Source: Saccoglossus kowalevskii (lineage: Eukaryota > Hemichordata > Enteropneusta > Harrimaniidae). From it: 64,000 bases of DNA. The stretch lies in contig NW_003156735.1 in assembly GCF_000003605.2 (NCBI RefSeq), positions 600,197 through 664,196 on the forward strand, read 5' to 3'. Position 1 is the first letter of the stretch. Every line of letters starts with the position of its first letter. The position numbers and the translations under genes are program-made. The notes under the pieces are model-generated. The model had not been told where the DNA came from, ran no database searches, and saw only the letters and a program-made list of their open reading frames with translations. Positions 38,883 through 52,300 of this stretch are shown one piece after another.

Positions 38883-41038
38883 GCAAAGTGAATAGTACCT
38901 GCCATTATTAGGCATGTCATTGCATTCGAGTGTTCGGGCTATTGATTTAGAGACAAGCAAGCGAGAGATTACATGACATTATGACTAGACGACATCACGA
39001 GTGAAAATAACTTTCGTACACCACGAACGTTAGGATGAAGTAATTGCGTTCTGTTATTATTACATTTGTTCCGAGAATTTGCGAAAATCGCCAGGAAAAT
39101 AGTATCCACTTCATTAGAGACAGGGACGGGGCAGTGGCCTTTTTTTAAAAACTCGGTTCAGGGATTGGTTTATTCGGCATTCAACTCTTTGTATATGCAA
39201 ATATTACCAGATTCGCTTTTTTGCCCTGCTTGCCATGAGTTAGCAACAAAGACGCTGACCGACAAATGCAGTAAATGGAGCCAATTTTTTTCTCAAAATA
39301 AAGCGATACAATACATTTCTTGATTATTTCTTTTAGAAAAAAGCATTACGCACCGGAACCCATTTACGTCATAATATAAAAATAACATGGCAGTCAAGTA
39401 TAAATGTCACCACGGTATCTCGAGTGACTGAATCAGTGTTAATATGGATATGTGCGTAAACCAACATTTTGGGCCTACCACTCACACGTGTAAATGGAAG
39501 TTTATATGTTTTCGTAAGAAGTTAAAGATTTTTCCGAAGAGAACTATTGACCCAGTTGTTGATTTCATGCACTTGATTCACGTGTCGACAACATAGTTTG
39601 TGCAGCGTGTATTACGAGATTTGCATTTGAGTAAAAATGTTAAACTGGACGATCAGTTGTTAAGGAATCTCGAACGGACCAGTGAGGGGACTTAATTCGA
39701 ATTCCTCTCAAAACGTGTATTTGTATTTCATTAGTGTTTCTCGTCATTTATGTTATTTTATATTATACGCCACCAGGATCTTGTAAATTTTATAAGGCAT
39801 GACATCGACATCCCACATAATGTATGACAACCAGTAAATTTATAACACTGGAGGGTGAAGGGGATTTAAGAATGTCAGAGGTCGTTACTAAAATTATTCC
39901 TACGGAGTATGTGTAAAGTCGGGAGGGTTTTATGGTGGCTAAGCAATTGCAACGGTTTGAATTATAGCACCCGTGAGTCATACGTGCGTCGTGGTCGTTT
40001 TTTTTTTGTGTCGCTCTGCAATGAACCTAATCAAGTGCAACGGAAATCCACGTCGTCAGCATCAATAAATTGTATCTGAGAGGAAACCTGATTGAATGCA
40101 GCTGAAATAATAAAGAAGATAACTGCCTCCATATATTGGATGGATACAAGTTGCCAATTCACCAAAGATAGTGGTTAACTATCCAAATAAAAATTTTGTG
40201 TGATGCACTTGTAAAATCACAAAGTAGTACTTAATACAAATTCCATCCAAGAGAATTAAACTTGACAAACAACAAAATGAGTGGAATGTTTCAAATGAAG
40301 TACAACGAAATCTGATAAAACTGTGTTATCTTTGATGCTAGGCTAGAAATTACGCAGTATGAATAAGTTAATGATCATTATACTCGATAGCAGTTGCAAG
40401 GACGTAAAGATTACGCATACAATTGCATTGATGTTCTATGCCATGCACTCAATCACACACATAACTCCGTCTATCAGCTACCAAACACATACATTAGTAC
40501 ACATACACTCAAATCACATTGCTTTCTAAGCAATCGGTTGAAACTCAGCTGTTCTTCTAACACGTATAAGTGTACTTCCCATTCAAGCTTAATTTCTCTG
40601 GTAATACTCAAGAATTGACCATTTCAAGTAATGAGCGGCGAACAACATCAACAACCCGCATGAAATATGACAAGTCACCAGATCTAATATATCTAATCTA
40701 TTGTTCCAAATACTAATTTTGTGAACGAGTTCAGACTAGTAAAAACAAAACAAGATATGCAAGGAATTATTTGAGTGGTATTTCTAGTTCACTGCTGACA
40801 TAATCGTGTTTCCATTGTTCCCAAGTAATTAAAATTGCAATTCAATTGGTTGGAATAAAACTCCTCAAAGAAGATTTAGCTTGCAGAGAAATGATCTTTA
40901 ACTTACGTCTGGTTTCTAAATAATACTTTATTGATATCTGTGGCACCAGCGTGTGAGTGGTTTCTTCGCGCTTACTGCGATACAGTAGAGTTCAAAACGA
41001 TTGAAGGGCCTAGATATATTCTTCTAATATGTAAAGAC

Positions 41039-41039
<1 letters not shown>

Positions 41040-41072
<33 letters not shown>
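41040..41072. repeat. (AT)n microsatellite
   Basis: About 16 uninterrupted AT units, ending in ATTTAATTATATG. Confidence 0.95.
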
Positions 41073-41075
<3 letters not shown>

Positions 41076-44000
41076 ATTATATGCAGAAACTGTTTCATAT
41101 ACGTTAATACAGATTGTTTTTATCATTACATGGTTTGAAAACGCACCTGCCGCACCTTGGCTCGCGGAAATGAGAGTGAATATGTACTCTTGAACTTGGG
41201 CACAATGTTTGCTTACTACACTAAGACTACTTGTTAAAAACCAAGTAAAGTACCTAGAAGGCACATGGTCAATAGCACTATGCACGATGTCACCATGACA
41301 GTTTTGTACAAATGTTAACAATTGTTACCAATCAACTATGAATTTTGCCAAACACACGAACCCTATTCTGGGCAAGTGTTCCACAGATTCAACAGGTATA
41401 TACATGCAATCGCTTACTCATTTTGTTAGAGTCATCTGTCAAGATATTCAAACAATCGCTATGTTAATCACATATAATAACATTCTTTTAATGAAATGAC
41501 TACCTGAGCTGATGCATATTAGCTTTAGATTATTATTACTTACTACCAATACAAAATGTATGGTTATTTCCAAGTACCATTATTTCATCAAAATGATTCC
41601 ATTGAAAGTGTAAATTCCTTTTTTCACTCAAACACGTCGGATCGCTGATTCACTCGCATCCACGTCAATGCAGTGGATAGAGTAAGTTGTTTGCACAGGT
41701 TCTTAGATTTTGTACAAGATTGTACATGGCAACGCAGTAGAATGAATATGTAACTTAAAATAGCAATTTCACCAAATTGATTCATTGATGTGATGCACTT
41801 AGATCAAAGAAGTTGAGTGGCAAGAATTGACTTTTAAATGTAATGTTACTGTTCAATTAGTATGATCATACACACTTAGTTATGCGTGTATTGTTCACAA
41901 TAACTGTCCAGCTCTTGCATTTAGTTTGACAGGGATAGTCCATGAAAGCTTTTTATCTTCTTTAAAACTAGGATCAGCCATTTATTCATCATTGTATTTA
42001 CACAGTTCACAGTGCTCGATATTACACAGTGGTATTATGATTGGATCAGGCAACCTATTTTAAACCATACCTGCAATACGTATACCTACAAGCATAGTAC
42101 ACATCCTGTAGCTTATATACATCACAATGTGTTTCCTCGCCTAATACATTGTTAATACCTTTGTGTTATTACTTGTATGTTAGCTTAAAACATCTCAGTG
42201 TTTTATTCTTGTATTACAAGTTGATAATGGGTCTTTCTGTTCTTCTGTAATGAAAATGGATGTTTTGTAAGCTATCAAGTATTTCCATAACTACACAACC
42301 AGTCGTAGATTAGGCTTTCCATACATAGTCATCTCGGGCATAAAATATGCACGCAGATGCGTTTGTTAAATCATGCAAATATATGCTCCATAACATCGTG
42401 TTATTACGAGACGTAGCAATGTATATGGAAGCGCTGAAAGAATCCACGATGAATTAATCAAATTGATGGTAATAGATTATCGAATAAACAATATTCAGAC
42501 AATTTAAAATAAATCAAGGCATTATCTCGGAGTACTTCTGGTGTGCGTGTCGGAGTCGGAATGAAATATTTATTTATTATGAGAATATTATGTTTAGTTT
42601 TCAAAGCAAGTATAAAATATCAAGCGACCGAGCGCCTCATGCAGCGTATGATCCCCATTATGAGCAAATAAACAGAATGATATGAACTTATGTTTTAAGG
42701 CTGATTGTTATTTTATTCATTAAAATATAAATCAAAAAATAACTTTGATTAAATAGTGCCGTTTACTTTCATACTCATAAATATTTATTAAAACAATTTG
42801 CATGTGATGAATATTAAATAAAATAATTCATGCCCTTATATTGTGATAGATGATGTTTGGTATCACTTCTTTTCACTATAAGGAATCGATTGCATCGCTT
42901 TCGTGAAAGTGCCAATATAAACATAATACCACCATGGGATTTTTTTTCACTTAAATATATGGAAATATATTTGTTTTGTTTACCATGCTTGACGTCTTTC
43001 CACAATGAAAAATAATTCTTCATCAAATGAAATATGGATTTCCAATCCAATCAACGACGGAAATTTATGCGAACGCGAAGCGAACTAATTGTCAATTAGG
43101 ATCAATTTCACACTTGAGGATAAAGCACAAAATACTGTAATCTGACTGTGTAAATCTTAATTTATCATATTGAATAGCGCAATAATAATTTACGGATCAT
43201 ATTAAAAGCAAGCGTATTTCATTACTTGTTCTCACCGTGAATCGTGGAAGCAGCTTTTAAAAGTAATTCGATTTTTTTCACGCATATGTTAACAATATTG
43301 ATGTGTGAAGCCCATTTAGAAAATGACATGGAGCGCATTACCGGGAGATTTCTATTATTGCGGTCAAATTATGGCTTGTTCTAATAAAGAGTATGCCACG
43401 TTCCAATACCTTATTGAGTATAACATACCTCATGCGGTTTTCTCAAAATTCGCTTCATTTTGTCTACATTTTTACACTGCACAATTAATGATAAAGTGGT
43501 CAATAACTCTACAGTGGGAAACACTCTTTTTGCAGGCGAGCAGGTTCCCATATTAAATGCCATATGGCTAAACAATAATTTAACTCGATATAATTAGCAT
43601 GATCGTTGAACATATTAGTACAAAGTGATTCTCTCAACAACAAAAGTATAATGCAGTTTGGGAAGGAAAATTGACGTAATAAACCGGAACAAAACGCAAA
43701 TGCAATTACTGTCCTGAGGAGTTTCAATGTTATATATGGCTTCCTATATTCAAACGATTCGATGTTTAAAGTGCCAATTATTTTAAAAGAACCTTCATCC
43801 CATTAGTGCTAAGTAGGCATTCTGCTGTGCCATTTATGAATTATGGTTCTCAATAGTAAACATAGACGAATATGCGCGACAAAATCAGTAGTTAGCTGGA
43901 GCGCTGGGCAACAAACGATATATATATATATTCACCATTGTAGAACTCGCCAATATGACGACAACTTAGTTTTCTTGTCGCAGCTGTGTAACTTAATCTA

Positions 44001-44689
44001 AATCTTTGCGCACGCCGGACGTTATGGTATCACATGATCGTGCTCATTCTAGCCGAACCAACGTTGTTAACACTCGAAACCTAACCCAATAACCATACTT
44101 ATTTTGTAGTTACGTTTTTACATAGTATTTCTAAACCGTGGGGTAATTCAAAAAAACTTACATAATCGTGAAAACTACCGAATATTAATATTCCGCAGCG
44201 AATTGTAGAAGCTTTTGTTGAAAGGGCATATGCAAACACTTCATTAACAATAATGTCACTTAGTTTTCAATATGTTATTCGATATTTCCAAATTGTTATT
44301 CGCTACAGTCACTCGTAGAAGTACGTAAATATGATTAATGAATGTTGTCATACGTGTGCACTAGCCTCGTAATTCAAATCAAACAACCCCATCACCTAAT
44401 ACACACAAATATATTACTTCTACATAGTTACAACCCAAGTGCCTGGATTGTGGACTTCATACAAATTCAAGCCTGAAAAGGATAATTCTGTTTAGAAGAA
44501 AATGTCTTCGACTGTGCTAGTTGCAGCATATGCGCGAGATACAATGATTTCCGTTTCCCTGTTAGTTAAATTTTTATGCATCTTGTTATACATTACCATG
44601 GAAACAAACTAAGTTTTACGATATCCATTAATCGACATTATTCAATGTGTTTTGCTACAATTATATACGATATTTCGCAAATGCTGCAG

Positions 44690-44738
44690 GGGTTTCCATG
44701 GTTTTCGGCTCAACGCTGGCATGAATTCCTAACAAGAA
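44690..44738 (+). CDS. Candidate internal exon, 49 nt
   Basis: The acceptor CGCAAATGCTGCAG and donor AA|GTAAGC enclose a frame entered in phase 0 and left in phase 1: GFPWFSAQRWHEFLTR. It is rich in aromatic residues. The next candidate exon starts in phase 1, 214 bp on, so the two join in frame. It sits inside the first Gene B intron on the opposite strand. The family is not recognised. Confidence 0.3.
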
Positions 44739-44952
44739 GTAAGCTTTTAAGCGGATTAAATTGTTGTTTCTGATTCCTAGAAAATGCGTGGGCGGACCCA
44801 ACATATTTTGCTGATGGACTTACAATAATGGGGTAATTGTATTAAACAAGTATGTACACAGCTACGGTAGACCAATATTACTGCAACACGGCAAGTGATT
44901 TAGTTGATATTGCCCGGGTACTGGGAGTTATCTACTTATTGCCCGCGCACAG

Positions 44953-45082
44953 CAATCTACTTGTCACGCGTGGATTTATCAAGTTTAGAAACCCATTGCA
45001 GTCGTTACGGTAGTACGCCATATTGTGGTCAAGGTTTTAGTTCCATCTTCAAGTATTATCAATACCCACAGTATCCATATGG
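44953..45082 (+). CDS. Candidate exon, 130 nt, phase 1-2
   Basis: The acceptor CTTATTGCCCGCGCACAG and donor GG|GTAAGTGTGG enclose 42 codons with two cysteines (THCSRYGSTPYCGQG) and a Tyr/Pro-rich end (FKYYQYPQYPY). Length and phases equal those of the Gene B cysteine exon, but the six-cysteine pattern is absent. The donor overlaps the tRNA-like sequence that follows, which weakens the case. No downstream phase-2 exon could be fixed; 46234 onward is one weak option. Confidence 0.3.
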
Positions 45083-45145
45083 GTAAGTGTGGCGTAGAAG
45101 TTTTTGCGTCTACCGTGGCCGTGAGTTCAAATCCCGTCAAACAAA
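45083..45145 (+). repeat. tRNA-like sequence, possible SINE head
   Basis: TGGCGTAGAAG at 45090-45100 fits the Pol III A-box and GTTCAAATCC at 45125-45134 fits the B-box. Only 24 bp separate them, about 8 bp less than in a normal tRNA, and no clean cloverleaf or acceptor stem is evident. It looks like a degenerate tRNA-derived element rather than a working tRNA gene. Confidence 0.35.
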
Positions 45146-46233
45146 CTACCCAGTGTTCTTTAAATTCTGCTTATAAATGAAAGTACTATTCTCCTGTTCT
45201 CAAAATAAACATGTTATAAAAGACTATGAGATTTACAGGCGTTTGTTTATTTTGTCTGTGTGTCACGGTATCGACGTATTTTCGTGACAGCATCAGAAGG
45301 GGACAATGCCACAATGACTAAACAATTATAGTTTAGGAAAGGTAGAGATTCGGTTGCCAGGGTAACTGCATTTTGGAATGATTCTTCAGTGATAACTCAA
45401 ACGATTTTTTAATGACAATTGTCAAGAGAGGATGTATTTCAAACAAGAAACAACTGATTAGATGTATAGAGAAATCTAGTTCCATATGTTATAAGACATG
45501 TATTATATATACATGCTAGGGTATAGGCTATATACGTACTGTCCATCTTCGGTGGAGAGTCGATCACTATGATTATCTACATAGGCCGCAAGTTAATTAT
45601 AACACATGTGTACATGGTATGTGGACATTCCGAACCACATTTCTAATAGTATAATGTGTATTTTGAAATCCTTTTGATACTTGCATATTGATGAGCGTAT
45701 GATATGAAAATACTAATTGTGACAACAACGGACTGTGAGACATGTAATTTGCATATAGCATTATAATTGGTCAAAACAATAAATATTCATATTCGAGCCA
45801 AAGAAGGCAAATAATAAATGTAGTTGGTATTTTAATTATGTCGAGAAAATAATTATAGAATCTGGTAGCAGGATATCTAAATAGTTCCGATTAAAAAGGT
45901 TAAGGCCAGGTACTTAACAACTCACAAATACAACAGAGAAAGGGATGTGAACGAGAACGAAACATGATCTACATGGTATACAGGCCAAACGATATATTAG
46001 ATAAACTGTCAAGCATATTATCTCATGCATGCATGTCTTGCTTGTCATGTTTTGTCTAATATATCATTTAGCAATAAGGCGTTATATAAATTAGGACCAG
46101 TATCTATTAAATGTATTACACTACCCAAAACTGTGAGAGAAATCTTCATATAACCGAAGCTTGCAGTTAATGATTGTTTTGTCATCTCCAATTCGGGAGT
46201 TTGCTTTTTTTCACTCCAAATCGTGTGGTTATT

Positions 46234-46581
46234 AGAATGTCGCGCGGCAAAAACTACAGTGCGGCGTACAACAATATGTCACATCAATCTCGGAGTGCAA
46301 GAACTCTTAAAGGAGATATTTATCATATATTCAAAGTGTTTATTGACAATCCGCCGACCCCGCCACCGACCTGGTTATGTTTGTTGATGATATTGTTTCG
46401 AATGTCGCGATTATCGAGTTTTCCGAACCTATCCATACTTGGATTTTTAATATTTTGCATATCGTTATCCAAATTCAGCAGCCAGTACGATGTGTTTGCA
46501 TGGGTCAACCGACGTGCAGACGCCATTAGAAGAATTTGCATAAACGGAAGGGTATATTGTAATTTATTCCATTTCACGTGA
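46234..46581. other. Region open on both strands, coding status unresolved
   Basis: The plus strand reads about 115 codons from the ATG at 46237 (MSRGKNYSAAYNNMSHQSRS at the start) after a TTATTAG acceptor, to a stop at about 46579. The minus strand is open over 46323-46577 and contains TSYWLLNLDNDMQNIKNPS then MDRFGKLDNRD. Minus-strand codons in the middle are rich in RNY triplets, and the plus strand is better near its start. GC content is above the surroundings. MDRFGK resembles an amidation and cleavage site, but there is no signal peptide in frame. I cannot decide between a host exon and an element fragment. Confidence 0.25.
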
Positions 46582-49500
46582 CTGGCTCTCCTCCAATCGA
46601 TTTGGGAGATCTATATTCAATTAATATATGTGTGATCAGGAAGAATCATTTATTGATTATACAAAATTGATATACAAATATTTGATAAAATTATGTAAAT
46701 TTATACGCGTTATTCTGCTCTTTTGTTCTGAAATAGCATATTTGGAACGTATATAGTTACATGGTTTCTCCTGACTCCATCATGGCATTTTATGTTTTTG
46801 ATAAGTTGCGATCACCAGCATCAACCAAGATTGTAGTTTATCCTTTATTGCTTCTAAGTTATAGTGTTCATTTTTAAACCAGATAATTAGCGAAACACAC
46901 GCGGTTATTATATATTGAATTTTGAGGCATTCATAGTTGATAAAATTAACTTAGACGAGGCCGCTTGAAATAGTAAAAACGGGCAAGGACGTATGTAAGA
47001 TGTATTCCTTATGTTATTATAGTAGGAAATAATGAACAACAAACATGAGCAAATACATACATGATTCTCCGGTACTATCTGCTTGTGAAAAACATTTTTT
47101 TTTTTTTTTTAAAAAAAGAAAAATATGTTTATTTAAATAAGTACTTATGGTAACATGCATAGCTTTCATTATAGCCTAATTGACTCGGGTTGTAGAAAAT
47201 AGTTTTAATTAACATAATTGAAATTGATTCCCAGGAGAGCCATGTGAATTACATTATGCGACTCCAAAGTCCATATTGACCGACCTTAGAAAGAATATTA
47301 CTTCAAAAGCTATTAACCTCAAAATGTTTTGAGAGTGTTTCATTTAAATAATGATGGAGCAAACATACTTGAAATCGCAATTACATTTTAGCTACTCCAT
47401 GGCGAGTAGAAATACAAATGAATCAGCAACATGAGTTTAAAACAAGAACAGTCTTTCCCTGGAACGTGTTTGTAATTTTCACACAAGATACACATTTCAG
47501 ACACATGGTAAACATTGAATACATATTATCAACTGATGAACGTAAATGTTATACAGAATCCAGGCATTTTGTACGCCATCACACGTGTCAACGGAAATTT
47601 GAAATAGATATTTTCTGTCAATGAAATCGGACATCAAATACATATATGCAGTTGTTCTCCTCCTCATACAATACTATTCAAACTGACATATCATGCAGAA
47701 ATAAATATGCCGACTACATCTCAATCTGATTTAATATTTATTAATAAAATACTTGAATTGTTTAAAAAACGTATAACATTCGTAACGTATAACATCGCCT
47801 TTCACAACTCCGTGCAAGATTATTGAGGTAATTTAAAAAATATTCAGAAACCCGAGGAAAAACCAAAATTATAGCATTATGTAGTGCTTCGGTGAATTAA
47901 TTACATAGTAATCTGAACAGTTTGTACACTCATTCTTTCGATTCAAGTTAATAACGAAGACAGCAATGTGCTTTTCCGGGTTGATTGTAAAGTGAACAAA
48001 TTACTGGGTGAATGACGCAGTACTATCACGAATTATAGAAGATACAATTTCCGGATAATTGTATCACTTATTGCAAATTCGAGCTACCATCATCTTGAGT
48101 TGTTTTATACTAGACTGTTAGGAGAGTGGATCTAAATTTAACGTACTTGCATGATTCGCATAATATTCCTTTCTAATTCAGGGTGAAAGTAACATCATGG
48201 AAAGCCCACAAAGATTTGCCGTCATGTGTTGCAAAATGTGCAAGCTGTTAAGGCAACTATTAATTTTAATTGCATGTTACTAGGCTTAAGTGCAATTTCA
48301 TGGTGGTGCAATGGCAATTGATATGACAAAATACACGATAAACATAGCGTTTGAAAAGTCATCAACTTTATCACAATTTGTGGGGGTGGGATAGTTGTGA
48401 TATACACTAGTATAATTATAATACTAATACTCAAATGGCCGCCAAGGCCTTATTGAGAGCGCGCCACGAGACTTGTTTTTGCAACTAAAATTGTCCAGTT
48501 TCTGTCATCATTGAGCCTCCGTCTAGCTGACATGTATAAAAACGGACAAGATGGCGACAGGAAATGAGCAAAGTCACGTTTCTCTCGCTTTCATTAAAGA
48601 ATTAAAGAATATGGTTAACTGAGTCAGTGGATAAAATGATTTGTCAAGTTTATTGCATTTCAATATTGATATTGAGATTATATAGGAATCAGATATAACA
48701 CTAAATAATAATTGAAGTTATTAAGTGGTTGCCTTGCCTATTGCCATCATGGCAGTGGTACCCATTCATTATGGGCATACACACACAATACTGTCTGATG
48801 TGCAATGATTACAGCGTATCAGAATACAGACACCATGTATAGAAAACAAATTGTTTCATGTCATTTGCATTTAAAACACTACTTCAATTCATTTGCTCAT
48901 TTCCATGCACAGGTGAGTGATCTTCTATTTTTCACATTTGCTTGTATTTTCCACGCGATAACTGTCAGTTATTACACGAATAAATCGAATGACTATCTTT
49001 AGCTAAACATGTCAGTCTGTTTGTGTCAATATTAACAAGTGAGTTGTATTAAAAGTGTGGATACCTAAATAAAAGAATAAAATGAATGCGATGCTCGGGC
49101 TTAGCTGAGCTAAAAGAAAACCAATAAAACTGCCTGAACAGTTAATGACTTAATGGTCGTACTTTTTTAATTGAGCTATTAATCGGGTTTGTGTTGTGAC
49201 ACTCGTATGGAATTAATTTCATGACACGGATTGTTGATTACGAGATAAAAAAAACATAAATTACACAGCGGAATCATGCTGGGTGTACACTGTTACGTAA
49301 CGAATGCTAACGTATATAATGAGACACTCAAAATCTCTAATATATGCACGTTTTAAATGTCCTTCTTTACTGATTTTATTTACTGACTTACATATATAAA
49401 TACGCATTGTGACAAGTTGTAGTATAGCAGTATACAGAGCAGTTATCCTTGTATATACCCAATGCGAGTCTGCCTTTAAACGATGATCATCGGATCAGCG

Positions 49501-51372
49501 ACGCGCAAACTATATTTACATCGATTAACGTAAGACAGAGGAAATATTATATGCTACTATGTTAGGAGCATGTATATCGAATTTAAAAATTGTCGCTATA
49601 CCAACACTCGCAGTTGGAATACACTGTGAAACAAGCGATTTATTTAAAGTGCGATTCTTTCAAGTAGACAGTTAAACAACTAACACTTAACATTCGTCGT
49701 GAAACTTAGTGTATCTCGTGTCTCATCCATAAATAGCCAAGTTTATGTTTTATCACGGACAGCATACTGATATCAGATTGCATGACCGAAGACAAACGGG
49801 CGCTATGCCTATTACATGTATGTGTAAATCACAATGAAACACAGTGTTTGGTTGAGTAATCCACACCGTGGCAAATCCTGTTAACTGATAACCACGTAAT
49901 GAGAATACTATTAATTGAGAGTTTTATGAGTCCCGTTACTTTACAGCTAAAGAGAAAAGAAGATCGTAAAATAAAAGAAGCGGAAATTACATCGCACCTG
50001 TAGAACACCATACGAAAATAGTGTGTTAAAGTAATTCCAATCACCATATATTCAGAATACCCATATTGAACCCACGATCTTTGCGAATCTTATCTAAAGT
50101 TTAAATATTATCTTTGTATGATTGAGCAATTAGAAAATACTCGAATATGAAATGCAATAACATGCACAACATAACATGCCTTCGAGATATGCTTCTACTG
50201 GTTTATCCAAGCCTTTGAGAGTTCCGCGATTTTTATGAGTATCGAATGTATATGGAGGTTATAACATGCTCGTATAATTGCATTGGATAGCATGAAATAA
50301 TTTGATCATGCATGTGGTGTACGAATGTATTTAGGGGAGGATCCGTCGGTGTTGTTGTTATCTTACCGCTGCAATGCAAAATTGTCCATGTTATAATAAT
50401 CACATTGCATGACTTCCCGAGAATAAGCTGGGGACACTCGCAATCAATGTACTTTTATTACACACTTTAATGATCGAGGCTGATAAAAGTGACAAAGGAG
50501 GCCCTGGATTGTACCAGCGTTCTGCAAAACAACCATGACTTCGGGGTTGACTATTCCAATTAGAATGACTTCACAAAATGTTGAATTACGATGCAATTAA
50601 TGCCTAAACTTCCCTAATTTCCCTATGGCACAACTCGCCTAGACACGCTCGAGTGACTTGGATGATTAAAAGAGTTTTTCGAAGGCGCAGATCGTGTTGT
50701 TTATGTAACTATAATATAACACATAACGCAAACTATTTTACATGTTGAAATCACACTGAACAATGTCATATGGAATATGTAACGCTACCTCCTGATAGTC
50801 ACGTTGTCTACCTGCCAACGATCAACATTGGTGATTATAACACAAGCTTTGCAAAATTAGTACGGGTATAAGTGGCTGTTGCACATCGGTGATTATCTAC
50901 TACATATGCCGATTTAGTTTTACGTTTTGAAACGCATATTCTTGTTTCATTGGCAATTATATTGGTCTTAACGAACTGGTTATTGTAATCGAACATGTGC
51001 ATGCGTGTATTTTTCGCCATCGTATGCATCCTTTGTTAGGTTTCACTTTATAAATCATTGCTTTCTTATTAATATGATTCAACACGTTCACATATTTTAT
51101 TTTTTATTTAGTCACAAATGTAGATTATGAACGCTTACAGGCGTATTTCAATACGATATTTCTCCCCGAGTATATAACAACAAGTTTCTAAACAAAACAA
51201 AAACACTGTCAGAAAGGAAAGTTGATATATATTACAATATTACAATTTTCAGTTCGTTTTTCAAGGTGGTCCGTTTAGGTTAATTTAAAACACAGAACAT
51301 TTACACTGCTAGATTCTTCACTGATTTGAAAATGTGTTTGTTTGTTCTTTTTTATTCGTATATAGTGTTTAG
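46582..51372. other. Gene B intron 1, middle part
   Basis: No supported exon. Two ATGGC starts in fair context (48434 and 48551, the latter in an AAGATGGCGAC YY1-like site) are not followed by a usable coding exon. Confidence 0.45.
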
Positions 51373-52300
51373 NNNNNNNNNNNNNNNNNNNNNNNNNNNN
51401 NNNNNNNNNNNNNNNNNNNNNNNNNNNNNNNNNNNNNNNNNNNNNNNNNNNNNNNNNNNNNNNNNNNNNNNNNNNNNNNNNNNNNNNNNNNNNNNNNNNN
51501 NNNNNNNNNNNNNNNNNNNNNNNNNNNNNNNNNNNNNNNNNNNNNNNNNNNNNNNNNNNNNNNNNNNNNNNNNNNNNNNNNNNNNNNNNNNNNNNNNNNN
51601 NNNNNNNNNNNNNNNNNNNNNNNNNNNNNNNNNNNNNNNNNNNNNNNNNNNNNNNNNNNNNNNNNNNNNNNNNNNNNNNNNNNNNNNNNNNNNNNNNNNN
51701 NNNNNNNNNNNNNNNNNNNNNNNNNNNNNNNNNNNNNNNNNNNNNNNNNNNNNNNNNNNNNNNNNNNNNNNNNNNNNNNNNNNNNNNNNNNNNNNNNNNN
51801 NNNNNNNNNNNNNNNNNNNNNNNNNNNNNNNNNNNNNNNNNNNNNNNNNNNNNNNNNNNNNNNNNNNNNNNNNNNNNNNNNNNNNNNNNNNNNNNNNNNN
51901 NNNNNNNNNNNNNNNNNNNNNNNNNNNNNNNNNNNNNNNNNNNNNNNNNNNNNNNNNNNNNNNNNNNNNNNNNNNNNNNNNNNNNNNNNNNNNNNNNNNN
52001 NNNNNNNNNNNNNNNNNNNNNNNNNNNNNNNNNNNNNNNNNNNNNNNNNNNNNNNNNNNNNNNNNNNNNNNNNNNNNNNNNNNNNNNNNNNNNNNNNNNN
52101 NNNNNNNNNNNNNNNNNNNNNNNNNNNNNNNNNNNNNNNNNNNNNNNNNNNNNNNNNNNNNNNNNNNNNNNNNNNNNNNNNNNNNNNNNNNNNNNNNNNN
52201 NNNNNNNNNNNNNNNNNNNNNNNNNNNNNNNNNNNNNNNNNNNNNNNNNNNNNNNNNNNNNNNNNNNNNNNNNNNNNNNNNNNNNNNNNNNNNNNNNNNN
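51373..52300. other. Assembly gap (928 N)
   Basis: This is an uninterrupted run of N. Any reading frame drawn across it is an artefact. It lies within the first intron of Gene B, so an exon could be hidden here. Confidence 1.

Larger units (their letters stand above)
35771..44689. other. Gene B intron 1, left part
   Basis: Apart from the 128-bp tandem duplication and the AT run, nothing is supported. The plus-strand frame 39066-39323 (85 codons, FCPACHELATKTLTDKC) has no splice signals that would confirm it. Confidence 0.45.

Noticed and set aside
39066-39323. 85-codon plus-strand frame with FCPACHELATK
   Set aside because: No family recognised, no splice or promoter signals; length is within chance for this window.
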